This document shows positions 25,089 through 37,482 of a stretch of 64,000 bases of DNA, in pieces. Below the pieces are notes generated by a model, which saw nothing but the letters and a program-made list of their open reading frames with translations, searched no databases and was not told the DNA's origin. The number at the start of each line of letters is the position of its first letter. The stretch's first letter is position 1. Origin of the DNA: Polyporus tsugae. Taxonomy: Eukaryota; Basidiomycota; Agaricomycetes; Polyporales; Polyporaceae. The stretch spans positions 682,001-746,000 of the forward strand of contig JAHRBS010000001.1 of assembly GCA_024305745.1 (NCBI GenBank), in the 5' to 3' direction. The position numbers and the translations under genes are program-made.

Positions 25089-27880
25089 GATGACGGGATA
25101 GGTCGAAAACGAGAAGGAGTGGGGGGTGAGAGGTGGTTGGGGCGGGACGTACGCGTGTAGAGCCGGGCCTGGATGGCTGGGGAGGGTGAAGGAGGGCGGA
25201 GGGGCCGACGGCGAGGGGAGACACGAAGGGGACGAAAGGGACGAAGCGAGCGGGCTTATACGCGTTTTCTCATCCTCGGGTTGTTCAACTTATCTATTTT
25301 GCTGTATGTGGAGGTGTGGGCGTACCGCTTCCCAATCAGTTCCCATTGTTTGGCCGCTATTTGGTTCCCAAGCCCAAGGCGTCTTTGGAGGGTCCGGGGT
25401 CCTGCCCTCGGCGCTCCCTTGCATCCACTGGCAGTGTCCCTCCTTTCCCCCGCGAAACAACGACCCCGCACGCTGCAGTCTGTCCTCCCCGAGTACTTGC
25501 GACCTCGGGCACATTCCTCACGAAGCATACAGCTCGAGAAGAGGGCACCAACTCGCTTCCTCAGGCTTGCAAGCACTCAGGAACGAAATGCCCGCTCGAT
25601 CGGCGCGCCATCATCTGACAAGCTTGCTTTATGCGTGCTCGGAAAGGCAGGTGTACTACCGGACTTCAGGGAACTAGTATCTTGGATCCTCCGGCGCTCG
25701 ACTACCTACGGGCTGGATACCCCTATGTCTGTAATGTTGTATCAACTATTAGACATACAGATAGGCAATACTACCCTGCCGGATGCCTGGCGACTGCTTT
25801 GAAAGTCTGACTGATATCTGAAGGGTTGAAGCGCTGGTCACATTGAACATTCGCATCGTGCTCGGAATCGTCTAGCCAAGAACAAGCGAGATTGAGGGAA
25901 AGCCGTCGCTGTGTAATACCGCTAGATAGAGCGGATGTCTGAAAATCCGGCAGCGCTACGCTGTCTCCCCGCAGATACCGAGTAGACAATCCAAGGATTC
26001 TTCTGATCATGAAAGCTCGGAAGGTGCTTCGCATCAAAGTTTTCACGCCTGAAACGTAGCGTCCATCGATATGGGATACTCTGAGACAAGCATTCGGCCT
26101 TTCCAAATCCAACCTTCCGGTTGTAATCATTTGTGGTATCCGAAAGTATGGGTGCCGCCATGTGCATGAACCCTGGACGACAGTCACGACTCTGTCAGAG
26201 GCTTCCCGCAGTCGGAAAGAGACACTTTCATCTCCGCAGCTTCGAATGGGTGGCACGGCGTCAGTGGCAGTGGCCGGTGCAATGTCACCCAACCGAAAAC
26301 CGAGCTAGCCGCAGCATCCAGGCGCACATCCTGTGGAACAACTCGGAGATGCGTGACCAGGTCGGGAAAGGGAAAGTTGAATCACCGCCCCGGGGTCATC
26401 GAGGCGAAGACCCTGAGGACAATCCAGTGAGTCAAACGGGGGAGATGTCTTTATAAGGAAAGACTCACAAGAAAGAAGTTTCCGGAGAACAGGCCGCTTT
26501 GCCCACTCGGAGGAAATTAAAGTTAGCAGATCCCAAATACCGCTTTGAGCGCGCAAGATTTATGATGAAGGAATGATGGTCTAGAGCAATGCCTTCCTGA
26601 AGTCCTAGCCGACAGTGGAATGCAGAGGTGGGTGAATGTTACCAGGTGCGGCGCCTGGCATCCCCCAGTTGAGTATCGGCGGTGGTGCCGCCCTTCGTGA
26701 AATGAACCAATGATCAATCCGTTCGCCGACATGGACCGGCCCCTGGGAGCTTCCGTGATGTTCTTTGTCGATAGATTCTGATTCGTGTGGAGTCAGTAAT
26801 TGGGGGCTCAGTCGCGGTCCCCCCGACTTCTAAGGGTCTGGCACTGGCCCCGCACCGGTACCTCAGCCATAAAAAGGAGCAAAAACTCGTATAGTGACAT
26901 AGCTGAGTACTATCTAAAAGCAGGAGAATCCTATCCGCAAATGTGGCCGTCAGATGTCGCTCAAAGAGATGTCTCTCCGCCAACGCCGGCGAAAGAAGTT
27001 GACAAGTACGGTTGTCCCGCCCGCTTGGTTCCTTCACCCTGAGGTGGCATCCATGGTCCGAGCACCCGATAAACCGGTACTACTGCGCTTAGTGGCAACC
27101 GCAACATCGGCCCAAGCGCGGGCGGCACACAAGGTGCCACCAAGCCTTATGCCCTCGACATACTAGATCAAGCCCGACGGTACTGCCATGACCGCCATAA
27201 TCAACTCACGCGGCCACATACCGAGTCAAATCATATCACACACCCTATTCGTCCAGGGGACCCTAGGGCGGTGTCCCCCAAATCGTCGTCGGAGCCGGCC
27301 GTTACTTTGTCAAGGCCACTAGGACTCCACTGGGACGTGTGTTGCGCCGCCACTCCGCAGTGGGAATGGCCAGTCTGCAATGTCAGCCCCACAGTACGTT
27401 TATCGAGGCCCACACGTGTCATGATCCAGAATGCTTCTCAGGGCTGTTTAACGTTCATACGTCCTCCGGTTTGAAGGTCGTGGTTCCTGAGCGACCGGGG
27501 TCCCTGCCCCGGTAGGCTGGTATTCCGGTTAGAAATCGTTAGATAACGACATCGATTAATGACCTATGATGTTGAAACGAAGCTCGTGAACGGCAATACG
27601 AGAGGGGGTTCCTCGCCATGGTAAGTCCACGTGGGCGTATCTCCGTCTCGGCCTCACATCGCAAACTCCGGCCATCCCTCTAGACTTAGCGTGAGCGAGT
27701 TTCGTCAGGGTGCACAACTGCCACACGCACCTCATGCGCCCGCCATATCATGGAACAAAGCTGTAGCTGCAATAATACATCGATGTCAAACCTTCGCTCG
27801 CGGAAGCCCCCGGGACTACGATCGACGAGCGAAAACCGTGTTTCAGTTCCTTTGTCCAAGGACAGACAGTCACACGCACC
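25089..27880. other. Gene-poor stretch, possible relics only
   Basis: About 2.8 kb without a recognisable gene. Minus-strand frames at 25771-26292 and 25922-26167 have protein-like composition but no known motif, no clear start and no coherent splice structure. GC content is lower and more mixed than in the flanking genes. I regard it as decayed sequence or regulatory DNA. Confidence 0.4.
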
Positions 27881-29077
27881 TTAACAGGCAACCTGCCGCC
27901 AGTGTCGTTCCCGTACAGCCCCATCCGACCAAAATTTCTGGACTGCGTCCCAGTACTTCTCCGGGTAGTCCCGCGCATGCGACACATGCGCGCTCTTCCC
28001 GAAGTTCACCGTCTGGACCGGGAACCCGAACCTCCGCGCGTCCGCCGCATGCTCCTCGACTACGTTCGACGGGATGACGACGTCCGGCGCCGTCGAGTAG
28101 AAGTACATCCGCAGTGTCGCCGTCGACGCCCACGGCATTAGCGTCGGGTCGTTCATCGCGATCATCTCGCGCGTGGTCAGCATGGGTCGGGGGCGGCGGA
28201 GGAGCACGCGGGTGGCGAACGTGAAGAAGTTGATGACAGAGATTGTTGCGCCCCCGAGGAATCTTTGGATCCCCCCGGGCATGGCAGCCATGGCAGCCCG
28301 GAAAGCGTTGGCGAACGTTGTGGGCGCAGGCGTGGAGTCGAGGATGATCGCGCATTTGGTACCTGGGGGCGATTGAATGTTTCTCCTAGTACTACTGAGA
28401 ATGGTCGCCATGTCGGACAGACGCATAAGACCGCCTACGTTCAAAGAGCCGTTCAGTGCCGGGAGAGGGGGAACATGGTTGGGGAGACAAACCATTGGAC
28501 ATGACATGTATTAAAATCCGAGGCGGAATTTGGGGTGTCGCAGAGCAGATTATTCTCTACCAGCTTTTGCACAGCCGGAAGCGGCAGGGCACGTTCCTAC
28601 GCATGCAACGATGAGCTTTAGCAGATACGCGACATGTCATAGGAAACTCGTTCGCGTGCTTCCAAATTTCCAGAAGCGTAACGCATCGGGCTGGATGATG
28701 ACCTGGCCGCTGAATGGATAGAGTTGTCTATATGCATCTCTATATTCCTGGAGAGCTAACATCGGCGCTCCATCTATTTCTGAACGGTAGCGGTCCTTCC
28801 GACATATTTGATGCTGTGAGCCCATACGCGCTCCATCCGAAAATCAAAATCGACCTGTGCTTAGATAAAAGAGGCGTTAGCACACTAGCAGCGACCACAG
28901 CGCGAGAACTATACGCAAACAGTGCAAGTGTAGATGATCATGAACGTACGTCGGCTCGTCATCTTTCTGTACCCGATGCGCAGCGGTAGCCGGGGAGACA
29001 ACAGTTTCCGCAGACACTTCAGCGTCCTTCAAAGGTGAATATGAATGATCAGGGCCATAGCCGCTTAGCGCTAGCAT
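27881..29077 (-). pseudogene. Decayed copy of a DUF829 (TMEM53-like) alpha/beta-hydrolase gene
   Basis: Collinear with the intact paralogue at 31777-32855. The first segment (about 28950-29077) ends in DDEPT like the paralogue, and the second (about 28832-28854) gives SILIFGW. The third (near 28643-28773) gives EYRDAYRQLYP and PDALRFWKFGS, and the last (27881 to about 28434) gives PPGTKCAIILDS, VVEEHAADARRFGFPVQTV and the SAHVSHARDYPEKYWDAV end. Three lesions are visible against the paralogue. The donor after FGW lost its GT, the donor after the third segment changed from GTATTG to CTATGA, and exon 4 has a net out-of-frame deletion ahead of the nucleophile region, so the SNGG block cannot be reached in frame. 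The family is a predicted membrane or nuclear-envelope hydrolase of unknown substrate. Confidence 0.75.
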
Positions 29078-29699
29078 TCCGGTCCGGTCGGACCCTCAAC
29101 TTGATCAGTATTACTATCATTCGCCGAGCCTTTTCTCAGATCACAAACTTGAGCCATCCGTAACCGATCTACTTGTAGAACAGTCTCCGAGTCGTTCCTT
29201 AACACAGTCATGAGTAACGGTGAGCAATAGGATGCACAAAAGCCACACGCACTGCATCCGCCCACTCTATCGTCGAACAAGACTCCGGCTGTGGCGACAC
29301 ATCGAGGTCAAAACTCCGCAGCTCAATGCCCTCGGAACCGCGGTCGACGAGCGAACGGCGGGAATTGACTCTGGATGGCAGCGGCGGCGAGGCCAAGCCT
29401 GTGAGCGACAAGGATCACGCGCAAACCGCTGGTCGACGTACGCAGCTAGGACGACGCTCGTGTGTACTATGTCACGGCAACGGTGTCAGGACCCTATCTC
29501 AGGCTCGCGAGACGAAGGTCGACGCACCGGGTGCCAGCATAGTCATAACCGGATACCAGGCCAAGCCTTTCCTCATAGGCCCAGCCATCTGCGGACGAAT
29601 ATTAATCTCAGCCAATGGGTCCAGGATGAACATCTGGCGTACGAGTATGATCGGGAGAAGCGTTAGGATTCTAGTTCAAAGGGGGAGATTGATGAGCTC

Positions 29700-31342
29700 T
29701 ATCGGAGCCCATGGAGGTGCAGTAGAGGACGCAAGTACCCGGTTAGGAGACCTTGACGACGACAAATGCATTTAGTCTCCGAGACAGTGGCGCGAAGACT
29801 CCGGCGGGATGACTTGCCTGTATTTACGGCGAACAAGGTCAGCTTGTTCAAGATGTTGTCCGTCCTGAGGTTGTCCGCATTAGCATTCAACTCGATCATT
29901 AATGTGTTCTGGCGGATCCCAACACACCCACCGTCTGAGTCCAGTGCGACTCTTCCGCAGGTAATTCACGATTCTGAATGTTATGACGACGTCCAAAAGG
30001 AGCGATATGCCCAGAATGGATATCATGTTAATCTAGCCCGTCGGATGAATCGCATCAGCACTTGTACAACTCTGAAGATGTTTATTGGACGACGGACCGC
30101 AGTAGGCTTGTTTGCCTCAGTGCCTTTCAGAAATCTGTTGGCCCAAAGCGTCAGCATGCGGGCACAGTGTTATCTGCATGACCAACGTACACGTAGATCG
30201 TGAAGGCTGGAGACATAATTATCATCTGATGCAATGTCAAAAATTCTCAGAACGTACTTACAGCATGTGAACACTGCGACCGCCAATGTAGGGGATTGTG
30301 AGCGTTAGAGCGTACAAATCCCTCTGCGAAAACAATTCGCACCCAGTCCGGCGAGAAGCATAATCCCCTGGCCAGCATTAGCCAACAATGACTTAGTCGC
30401 GGTAACTGTAGCGACTCACTACGAAGAGCACGAATGGCAGTGTGCGAAGCCCGACTGCGCGGCGTTAGCCCGTGTCCATCATCCACAAGCCAACTAAGCC
30501 GCTTACGTTTGTATACCCTCCTAGCGAAAAAGCTAAAGCGGTGTTGAATACATTGGCATCGGATTGGATATCATGTCCGTACTCACAAATGCGAGATCAA
30601 GATGATTATGCACTGGAAGGTAATTATTGGTGGGAAACGACAGATGCTGCCGACTAGACACTTACAGCCGTCGCCTCGAGAACCTATGCTAGTGAGTGAA
30701 GGCGATTAGGCCTGGAAACGGAGCCTTCCAATCGTGGAGCACACGTACCCAGAATGACCTTTCGATGCCTATCTTCAGCGTTGGAGTGCACATATCTAGG
30801 GGGACGAACCTACCAAAGTTATTGCAGAACCCCAGACTTGATGTCAGCATGGGAACTGTATTGGATAACGAGCGAGTAGCTTTTCAAGGTTCGATGAGAT
30901 CCCGGAGATGTCGAACGAAATGCGAGCTTACTTGACATGTATCATCAAGCTGGCGTGGAGTGCGTTGACCAAACTGCATGAGACATATCAACCCAACACC
31001 CAAACAACAGGAGCACGTAAGTATGAGGAAGCTCTCACCTTAAGGCACCTATCTATGTTAGAACTCAGTGAGTCAGTGCCGAAACGAGGTACCACCGCAA
31101 CGCGCTGCGACATACGAGTGCCTTCAGATCATACCCGTCCTTCGGGTAGCGACGGAAGTAGGTATAGGCCTCCTGGGCGGATTGCCCGGTAAGTCTAGAA
31201 AACCAAGGATCAGATGCGTCTCGACGGGCCACGAGCGGAACGAACGAACTCACATCAGGGAACACCAGGTTCCAAAAGATACCAGAGATAGCACGGCATC
31301 GGGAGATGGGTTGTCAAAGTCTCTGGGCACAATGGCCTCCAT
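29700..31342 (-). pseudogene. Relic of a DUF6534 seven-span membrane protein gene
   Basis: Ordered fragments on the minus strand match the DUF6534 family layout. There is a possible start at 31342 (MEAIVPRDFDN), then EAYTYFRRYPKDGYDLKALV at about 31107-31170 and NALHASLMIHV at about 30940-30980. The late block LRTDNILNKLTLFAVNTG lies near 29810-29870. The order and the total span of about 1.6 kb fit an intact gene of this family. However, the pieces between them carry stops, the expected central spans are not readable, and splice sites do not join them in frame. I therefore call it decayed. A gene with badly guessed introns remains possible. It lies between the two DUF829 copies on the same strand. 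Confidence 0.5.
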
Positions 31343-31776
31343 CTTCAGCTTCAGTTCTTGTGGGGTTGCTTTGAAGCTGGGGGTCGTGAGTTATATATGG
31401 AGGTTGTGGCTCTAGGCTGGCCCGGGGCAACGATCAGCGCTATGTGATGGATGAACAGATATAAACCACTCGAACATACATCTATGTCCATAGACAAGTT
31501 CTCTTACCAAACCCATGCAATGGCGCGTGTCCATGGGCTCTTTGATGGTGGCCATCTCGAAGATATCGCCAGGCGACCGGACAGAGAGCTTGAAAGCTAA
31601 GGACATTCAATAGACGTAGATAGCTCGAGAGCTGCGCACAGGTATTAAGGTTGCTCCGCGTGTCTATACAATGAACGAAGAACCGCTGTGCTCGAGAACT
31701 CAATCGGAGTTCCTCCATCCAATGGCAAATGCACACTTTGGCGAGCACGCCCGTCGCTCCGCCTCGGTCATCCCCA

Positions 31777-32855
31777 TTACAGCCTCATCGCCTCAGACCA
31801 GAACCTCTGAACCGCATCCCAGTACTTCTCGGGATAGTCCCGTGCGTGCGACACGTGCGCACTCTGCGCAAAGTTCACCATCTGGACCGGGAACCCCGCC
31901 ATCCGCGCCTTCGCCGCGTGCTCCTCGACTGCGCTCGACGGGACTATGATATCCCCCGCCGAGTAGAGGTACAGCCTCGGCGTCGCCTTTGACGTCCATG
32001 GCAGCAATGTCGGGTCATTGAGCCCCGCGATCTCGCGCGTGAGCGGCTTGGAGCGGCGAAGAATCGTGCGGATGACGAAGGTGAGGAAGTATACGAGGGT
32101 GAGGACCCCTCCAGCGAGGAGCTTCCGGAGCCTCCCTCGCATGCCGGCAGTGAACGCACGAATGGTGAGGATGAGATTTGGGGGGGCGGGTGCGGAGTCG
32201 AGGATAACGGCGCATTTGGTGCCCGGGGGCGACTGGACGTTGCGCCTTCGGAGAACGGCCGCCATGTCGGATAGAGACATAACACCACCTACGCTCCAGC
32301 TCGAGAGATGGAGAACAGCCAGAGTCGGAGACACGCACCATTGGACATGGCGTGTATCAAAATCCGAGGGGGTGAACTCTGAGGAGCCCCGGACAGCAGA
32401 CCCGTCTCCTTGAGGCTCCGCACAGCCGGAAGAACGGCGCGTTCCTACACACGAGACAATTAGCTTGGGTTAATACGCGAAATGCAATACGATACTCGCT
32501 CGCGCGCTTCCAAATTTCCAGTAACGCAACGAATCGGCGTGAATGATGACTTGGGCGCTGGACGGATAGAGTTTCCTGTACGCATCCGCATATTTGTGGA
32601 GAGTTGGCATCTTCGCTCCCACTATTCTCAACATGAGCATTTTTTCTGACATACTGGACACTGTAAACCAAACACTCACGCCATCCGAAAATTAAAATCA
32701 ACCTGCGCTTGGGGGGAGAAGGGTCAGCAATAGCGCATGCATAATTGACCATAAACGCACGTCGGTTCGTCCTCGGCCGCTGCGGTCTGCGAGGTAACGA
32801 CCTTTTCAGCCAAACCGGGCGCATTCGACGGCGAATGCGTTGCAGAGAGGTCCAT
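31777..32855 (-). CDS. DUF829 / TMEM53-like alpha/beta-hydrolase (intact copy)
   Basis: Model complement(join(31777..32288, 32339..32444, 32491..32621, 32680..32702, 32761..32855)), 288 aa, all junctions in phase. Family blocks in order: LILIFGWLGAKMPTLHKYAD near residues 34-53, KLYPSSAQVIIHADSLRYWK, then RILIHAMSNGG with the Ser nucleophile elbow. Later come PPGTKCAVILDSAP and the C-terminal catalytic Asp/His region around SAGDIIVP and SAHVSHARDYPEKYWDAV. The substrate of the family is not known; animal TMEM53 sits at the nuclear envelope. Exon 2 is only 23 nt. A decayed copy lies about 2.7 kb away in the same orientation. The start at 32855 is an in-frame ATG beginning MDLSATHSPS; a shorter start inside intron 1 would lose the conserved first strand. 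Confidence 0.87.
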
Positions 32856-34444
32856 AGCGCAAGAAAGGTAGGCCGAAAGGAAGTTAACCGCGACGAGTCG
32901 CTGAGCGTTGACGTTGACGTTGGGGTTGTGTACCTAGTACCGGCAGTACCACGTTGCCTGTTGCCGGTGAGTCGTGATGCCAGTGCATCCGGCCAGCGTC
33001 ACCAGCAGCGCGAGTTGCTCCTCCGACTTCCTGCGATCGCGATCGAGGTGGTTGCATATAGCCGCGTCCAAGTATTTGTGAAGCTGAAGCATTAGAAAAT
33101 GATGTCCGTCGTTCTCAACAACGGGAACTGGCAGTCGCACGTTTTGTCTTCACGTTCGTCGGAGGTGTTGGGGCGGAAGTTACCGCAGCCGCTTAGCGCT
33201 CCGGTCCGTCTGTCCCGTTGCACCGAATGGCCGACTCCGCTGGCGACTCGGACTCGTCCATCCTCCGCACGCGTTCCTGTGCCCGATCTTCCCTCCGCCC
33301 ATGGAGCGTGAAGAGATTTTAAGATACCTAGGGGAAGATGGAGTCATAGTACCGGTTTTGTAGATGTTATCCCTCGGATACTTATACGGTGAGTGTTGTT
33401 GTTTAATGTATGCTTTCTCATCTTACAGACGTTGACCAGGGTCCATTCTACAGATAACTGGAGCAATGCTGTTGGTTCGATGATGGTCAAGGTATGCGTT
33501 ACTACGCTCACTTTTGTATGGAACTGCGCCGCTCGTGCTAAGTGTTGCCACAGGGCTTGGTTTGTGGGCGACAGGCTATCACGGTTCCATTCCAATCCAC
33601 TCGAGCACAGCACAATGTAACAAGGTGAGCGGCCCCATGTCAATCCAAGCCTGTTTATAGGGAGCTACATAGCCACAGATATCATTGTCTCCAGATTCGC
33701 CTTGTGTTTTTACATCGAATGCGCCAGTTTCTGCTATGGGGCACCCCAATGCCACGGGTCACCCGCATCGTTACATGCCTAGTATGCCATAGCGTCAAGG
33801 TGAGCCTTCACGCTTCACGTTCCTGGATTATGGATATTGTCCGACGCGCCATGCACGCCCTAAATCCCATTTATTTTGCTGGCATGGGAATAGCAGCTGC
33901 CCCTTCGTGGCGTGGTTCTTACTCCTCAGCTATCTGAAGGGAGGCGCACTACCCTCGATATCGAACCTCGGCTTCGAGCGCGCTCGTCTATCTAAGCCTT
34001 GGGGAATTCGACCAAAGTGAATGTGTAGATTATGAGGCAGAGACCTGCCATAAGCCATGAAGGTAATCGTGCAATAATTCCTCCTCGTATTCTCTGTCTT
34101 CAGAACCTCGAGAGCAAACCGAGCTCACAGGTGTGTCTGTCTTTACGGTACCTCTCTGGCAGACAACCTGATTGCGCTGACATTCCACAGTATGGCGCGG
34201 TCTGATTCGATCGGGAGGCGTCTTGTAGCTATCCAGACACACGACTAGGCTTCCTGCCTGCAATCACGCGTCTAGCCGGTGTGCGAAGGGCCTATGTCGG
34301 ACTTGGTCGATGATATCTTCGCCGTCCGTTTCGTAGCCCTGCACGCTCACGCAATGTCCTATCCAGCTGTTTGAAGATAGCTGGATAGACGGCACCATGT
34401 CGTGCCTGCCCACCAGCAAGATATATCTTTCGCTCTGTCGCAGG
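32856..34444. other. Intergenic with a weak spliced-fragment signal
   Basis: About 1.6 kb with no recognisable gene. On the plus strand between about 33301 and 33785 several GT-AG pairs join short frames in phase (for example HSTDNWSNAVGSMMVK to GLVCGRQAITVPFQ), ending at a stop. This could be a small unknown gene or chance. The final 100 bases are the promoter of the next gene. Confidence 0.35.
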
Positions 34445-34450
34445 GTATAA
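34444..34450 (+). promoter_or_regulatory. TATA-like element of the 34.5 kb gene
   Basis: GTATAAG about 90 bases upstream of the ATG at 34539. Assigned by position only. Confidence 0.3.
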
Positions 34451-34538
34451 GACCCCCTCCAAAGCCCACCCAGGACTTCGCTCTACAACTTCAGACTCGG
34501 ACACAACTTATCTCCTGCACATTTCTCTCTCCGACACT

Positions 34539-35706
34539 ATGGATTCGGATTTGCTCGTGTTCCCCGAATCAGCATACTCTCCCAGCGCAGACTCCTCGCC
34601 AGCTGAGTCAGTGAGTGACAGACACTCTTGGAACATCATATTGCTGCTTATGCTCTCCGTGTCTCCAGCGTTCCAAGTACTCTCTTGAAGATTTGCCCCC
34701 TCAGTCCATGGTCTTTCCTCGTGACGACAGGAAGGGCTTCTGGACTGTCGTGGGGGTTGAGGGAGTCATGGCCCCCACGTCCACAAGTCCGGACCTCGAA
34801 GTCCGCGTATGTCCGCTTCCATCCTAATGCCACGGTAGCCTCGCATCTGACTAACGTCCTAGAATGTGTCGCAATCCTTCGAATTACCAAATGGTACCAG
34901 AGCTCTCGTGCCTACTTCTAGTTCTACTAGCTTCGTGGAGTTTGTCAAGATGGATGACGGCTGGAAGCGGATCCGGCGGGCGGGCGACAGTGTCAACGTC
35001 CGACTCACCGGGCAGCAGGTCGGAAAGCCTGGCTTCGGAGACTTTTTGGTTCGTGGGTCTTGCTAGCGACGTTCGGGATAGTGGCTGAAGTGTGTCGACC
35101 CCGCTGCAGGAGGTACAGCAGCCTGCCAGCTACAGTAGAGGTGGTCAAATCCACCCTGGTTCGGAAGTACCCACCATCAGCCTAGGGATTCCTCTCTTGT
35201 TGGCAGAAGATGGCGTTTTCGAAGATTCCGATGTACTGACGTTCGAGGACGATGGGAAGGCTACCCGCAAGATGTCAATCGTCGTACAAGTGGTGAGCAT
35301 CGTTGCCGAATTTGCTTCCCGATTTCCTGCTTACCCAGGGCTCGACTGCATGCAGATCATTAGCACGGGGGCTACCGTGACTTTGAAGAGCAGGCAGTTC
35401 ACTGCCTGGACCAACGGCAAATCGATCACTCGGGGAGCGCTTGCGAAGCATGGTGCAACCGCCGTGGTGGAACTGATGGTAAGCACCAACCCAGCCCTGT
35501 CTGTCCGATGCACCGTCTGAGAGGTTGTCCGACTGATAATGGGTCCTCGTGGGTGCTAGGTCCGGGAGAAGCGCAATGGTTCGCCCCTTTGCGTCAACGA
35601 CATGGAGATAGACCGCGACGACCTGCTTCTGGTCGAATTGAAGCAGGTTTCTGGGGGCAGCCTCCGGGCGGCGATTGCTGTCCGCGACTTCCAAGGATTG
35701 CCGTAG
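34539..35706 (+). CDS. Hypothetical protein, six exons, no known domain
   Basis: Model join(34539..34610, 34669..34806, 34863..35048, 35110..35292, 35356..35478, 35560..35706), 282 aa; every junction is phase 0. I do not recognise the family. The N-terminus is acidic and Ser/Pro-rich (DSDLLVFPESAYSPSADSS). The middle is mixed alpha/beta-like (KGFWTVVGVEGVMAPTS, FVEFVKMDDGWKRIRR) and the end is soluble (DDLLLVELKQVSGG). No signal peptide or membrane span is evident. Intron 4 (35293-35355, 63 bp) is a multiple of three with no stop, so its retention would add 21 residues. Consistent phase-0 splicing over six exons supports a real gene. It may be lineage-specific. Confidence 0.6.
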
Positions 35707-37482
35707 GCATGCGCTGCACGCCGCGCCCCTGACCTCTGTCCCATTTGCGTCTTCTTCGTGTCTCATTTCCTGCTATGTGAACCCCGACTTTCTTGCACCA
35801 CCGATCCCGTTTCGCAACTCGACGTTTGTTGTCTGTCATATTGGCTGTGCTCGTTCGCTCTCCCTATTATCTGGTCCATCGCCTACATGGGCTTGTCCGC
35901 TATCTGCCAGTGCTACAGTTGGATGCTACATGGAATGACGCAACATTATTGTTCCTTGTTGCACCTGCCGGTGGTCCAATTTCGCTCGATTATAGATCGT
36001 CTCGCGATCGAATACCCTTGTACTATCTCATCATGTCATACATCCAATGCTTCGTTAAGCGATATATATATATATAGTACTACCACAAACACACACAGAG
36101 ATCTTACATCGCAGCGAAGACTAGACGCAGCGCGAGCCATAGCGAAATACCGGTGGGACCCAACACACCCACAATGCAGACCCACGCAAAGTTTGAATTC
36201 GTTCCCCAGACTACTGCTCCCTCCATGGATCATTACATGCGCGGGGCTAGTTGGGAGAGCGGTGCTAAGGAGCACAATGGTGACGGCCCCGTGCGGGGCA
36301 GCAGCATGCCACCGCTGATCGCTGACCGCTGCAATACTTACGAACCGCAGAGCTTTGGCCCCACCACGGAGGACAAGCGGAACGCCACAATGGGCTCGGC
36401 ATGGACAGCTGCCGGCGAGCGTCCTGAACCACTCCTTGTATCGAACCTCGGTCCAGGCCTTCTTGAGTATACAGGTCTGGTGCCAGTGGCCGCCGTTGTG
36501 CTCTGGCGAGGGGCGCGCCCGACTGGTTGCCCCGTCCAAACATGCATGTACACTTTCAACTTGAAGCAGTAAGCACAAGCACAAAAACCATGCCAGCCGA
36601 TGGTCGCACCTTGGGGAAGAACACTATCCTAATTCGTCCGCCTGCTCACTGGCAACGCATTCGATCCAATGGCATGTTGAGGATATGATCATGGAAAGGT
36701 GACCAGCGTAGGCGAGCACGACGTCAACATCCATCCTAATTTGTCTCGACCATCGACGTTCTCCTCCACCCTTCTCCAACCAGATCCCACGTCCAACACG
36801 GTGTGCTCGAAAATCCGGCCGGGTCATGGTGATGGTGGAGGCTCTGTCGCGCCGTCCCGTCACAGCGTAACATACCTGGTGCGTGAAAGAGTCCAAATTC
36901 GTATGTCATATGTCAGGATCTCATGAAGGTGCGCACCGGAAGAATCGTGGGCCGAGGCTAGAATGTGGAAATATTGGCAGACAAGGCCCGGATGCTCCGA
37001 TTGCTCGCCCACGGGTGAGCCGTCTCCGTTTCCCTGAATCCGATGCGGAACGCTGTGCGCCGACGGGCAGTTGAAGGGGGATGTCGGGTTGTTGGGCATT
37101 GAGATCTTTGAGAGACGAGAGGAATGGATGTTGTGAGTTCAGGGAGGGGTGTATGTGATGTTCATGTGAGGACGGATCCCCCTAAGTAGAATGGCTTCAG
37201 GGGAAGGAAGGGCACATGTCGGATAGCCCGGTGTGCGCACCTCTTGCCGGCCAAGGACATCCTTCCTTCTGCCATCACGACGGCCCCACCGCCCGCTCCA
37301 GCGCACGCGTACAGCCTCTCACCGTCAGCTCGCTCGCCGACGGGTGCGAAGCAGGAGAAAGGTCCGTTCGGTGTCCCGACATACGGACAGGACCGGGTCC
37401 TGCGCCTAAGCCTCCCGCGTGATTGCACCAAGTATTTCCTTATTTAGCAAGCGATCCATTATATGCATCGAGTCCTGTCTGC
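35707..37482. other. Intergenic, no gene seen
   Basis: About 1.8 kb. It contains a (TA)n microsatellite at about 36062-36076 and overlapping unassigned frames at 36036-36584 on both strands, none with a motif. The right end is the PEP carboxykinase promoter. Confidence 0.45.

Noticed and set aside
36062..36076. (TA)n tract as a promoter TATA box
   Set aside because: It is not placed upstream of any supported gene and is better described as a microsatellite.
36036..36584. 182-codon minus-strand and 139-codon plus-strand overlapping frames
   Set aside because: Neither has a recognisable domain, splice partners or a codon pattern like the nearby genes; treated as intergenic.
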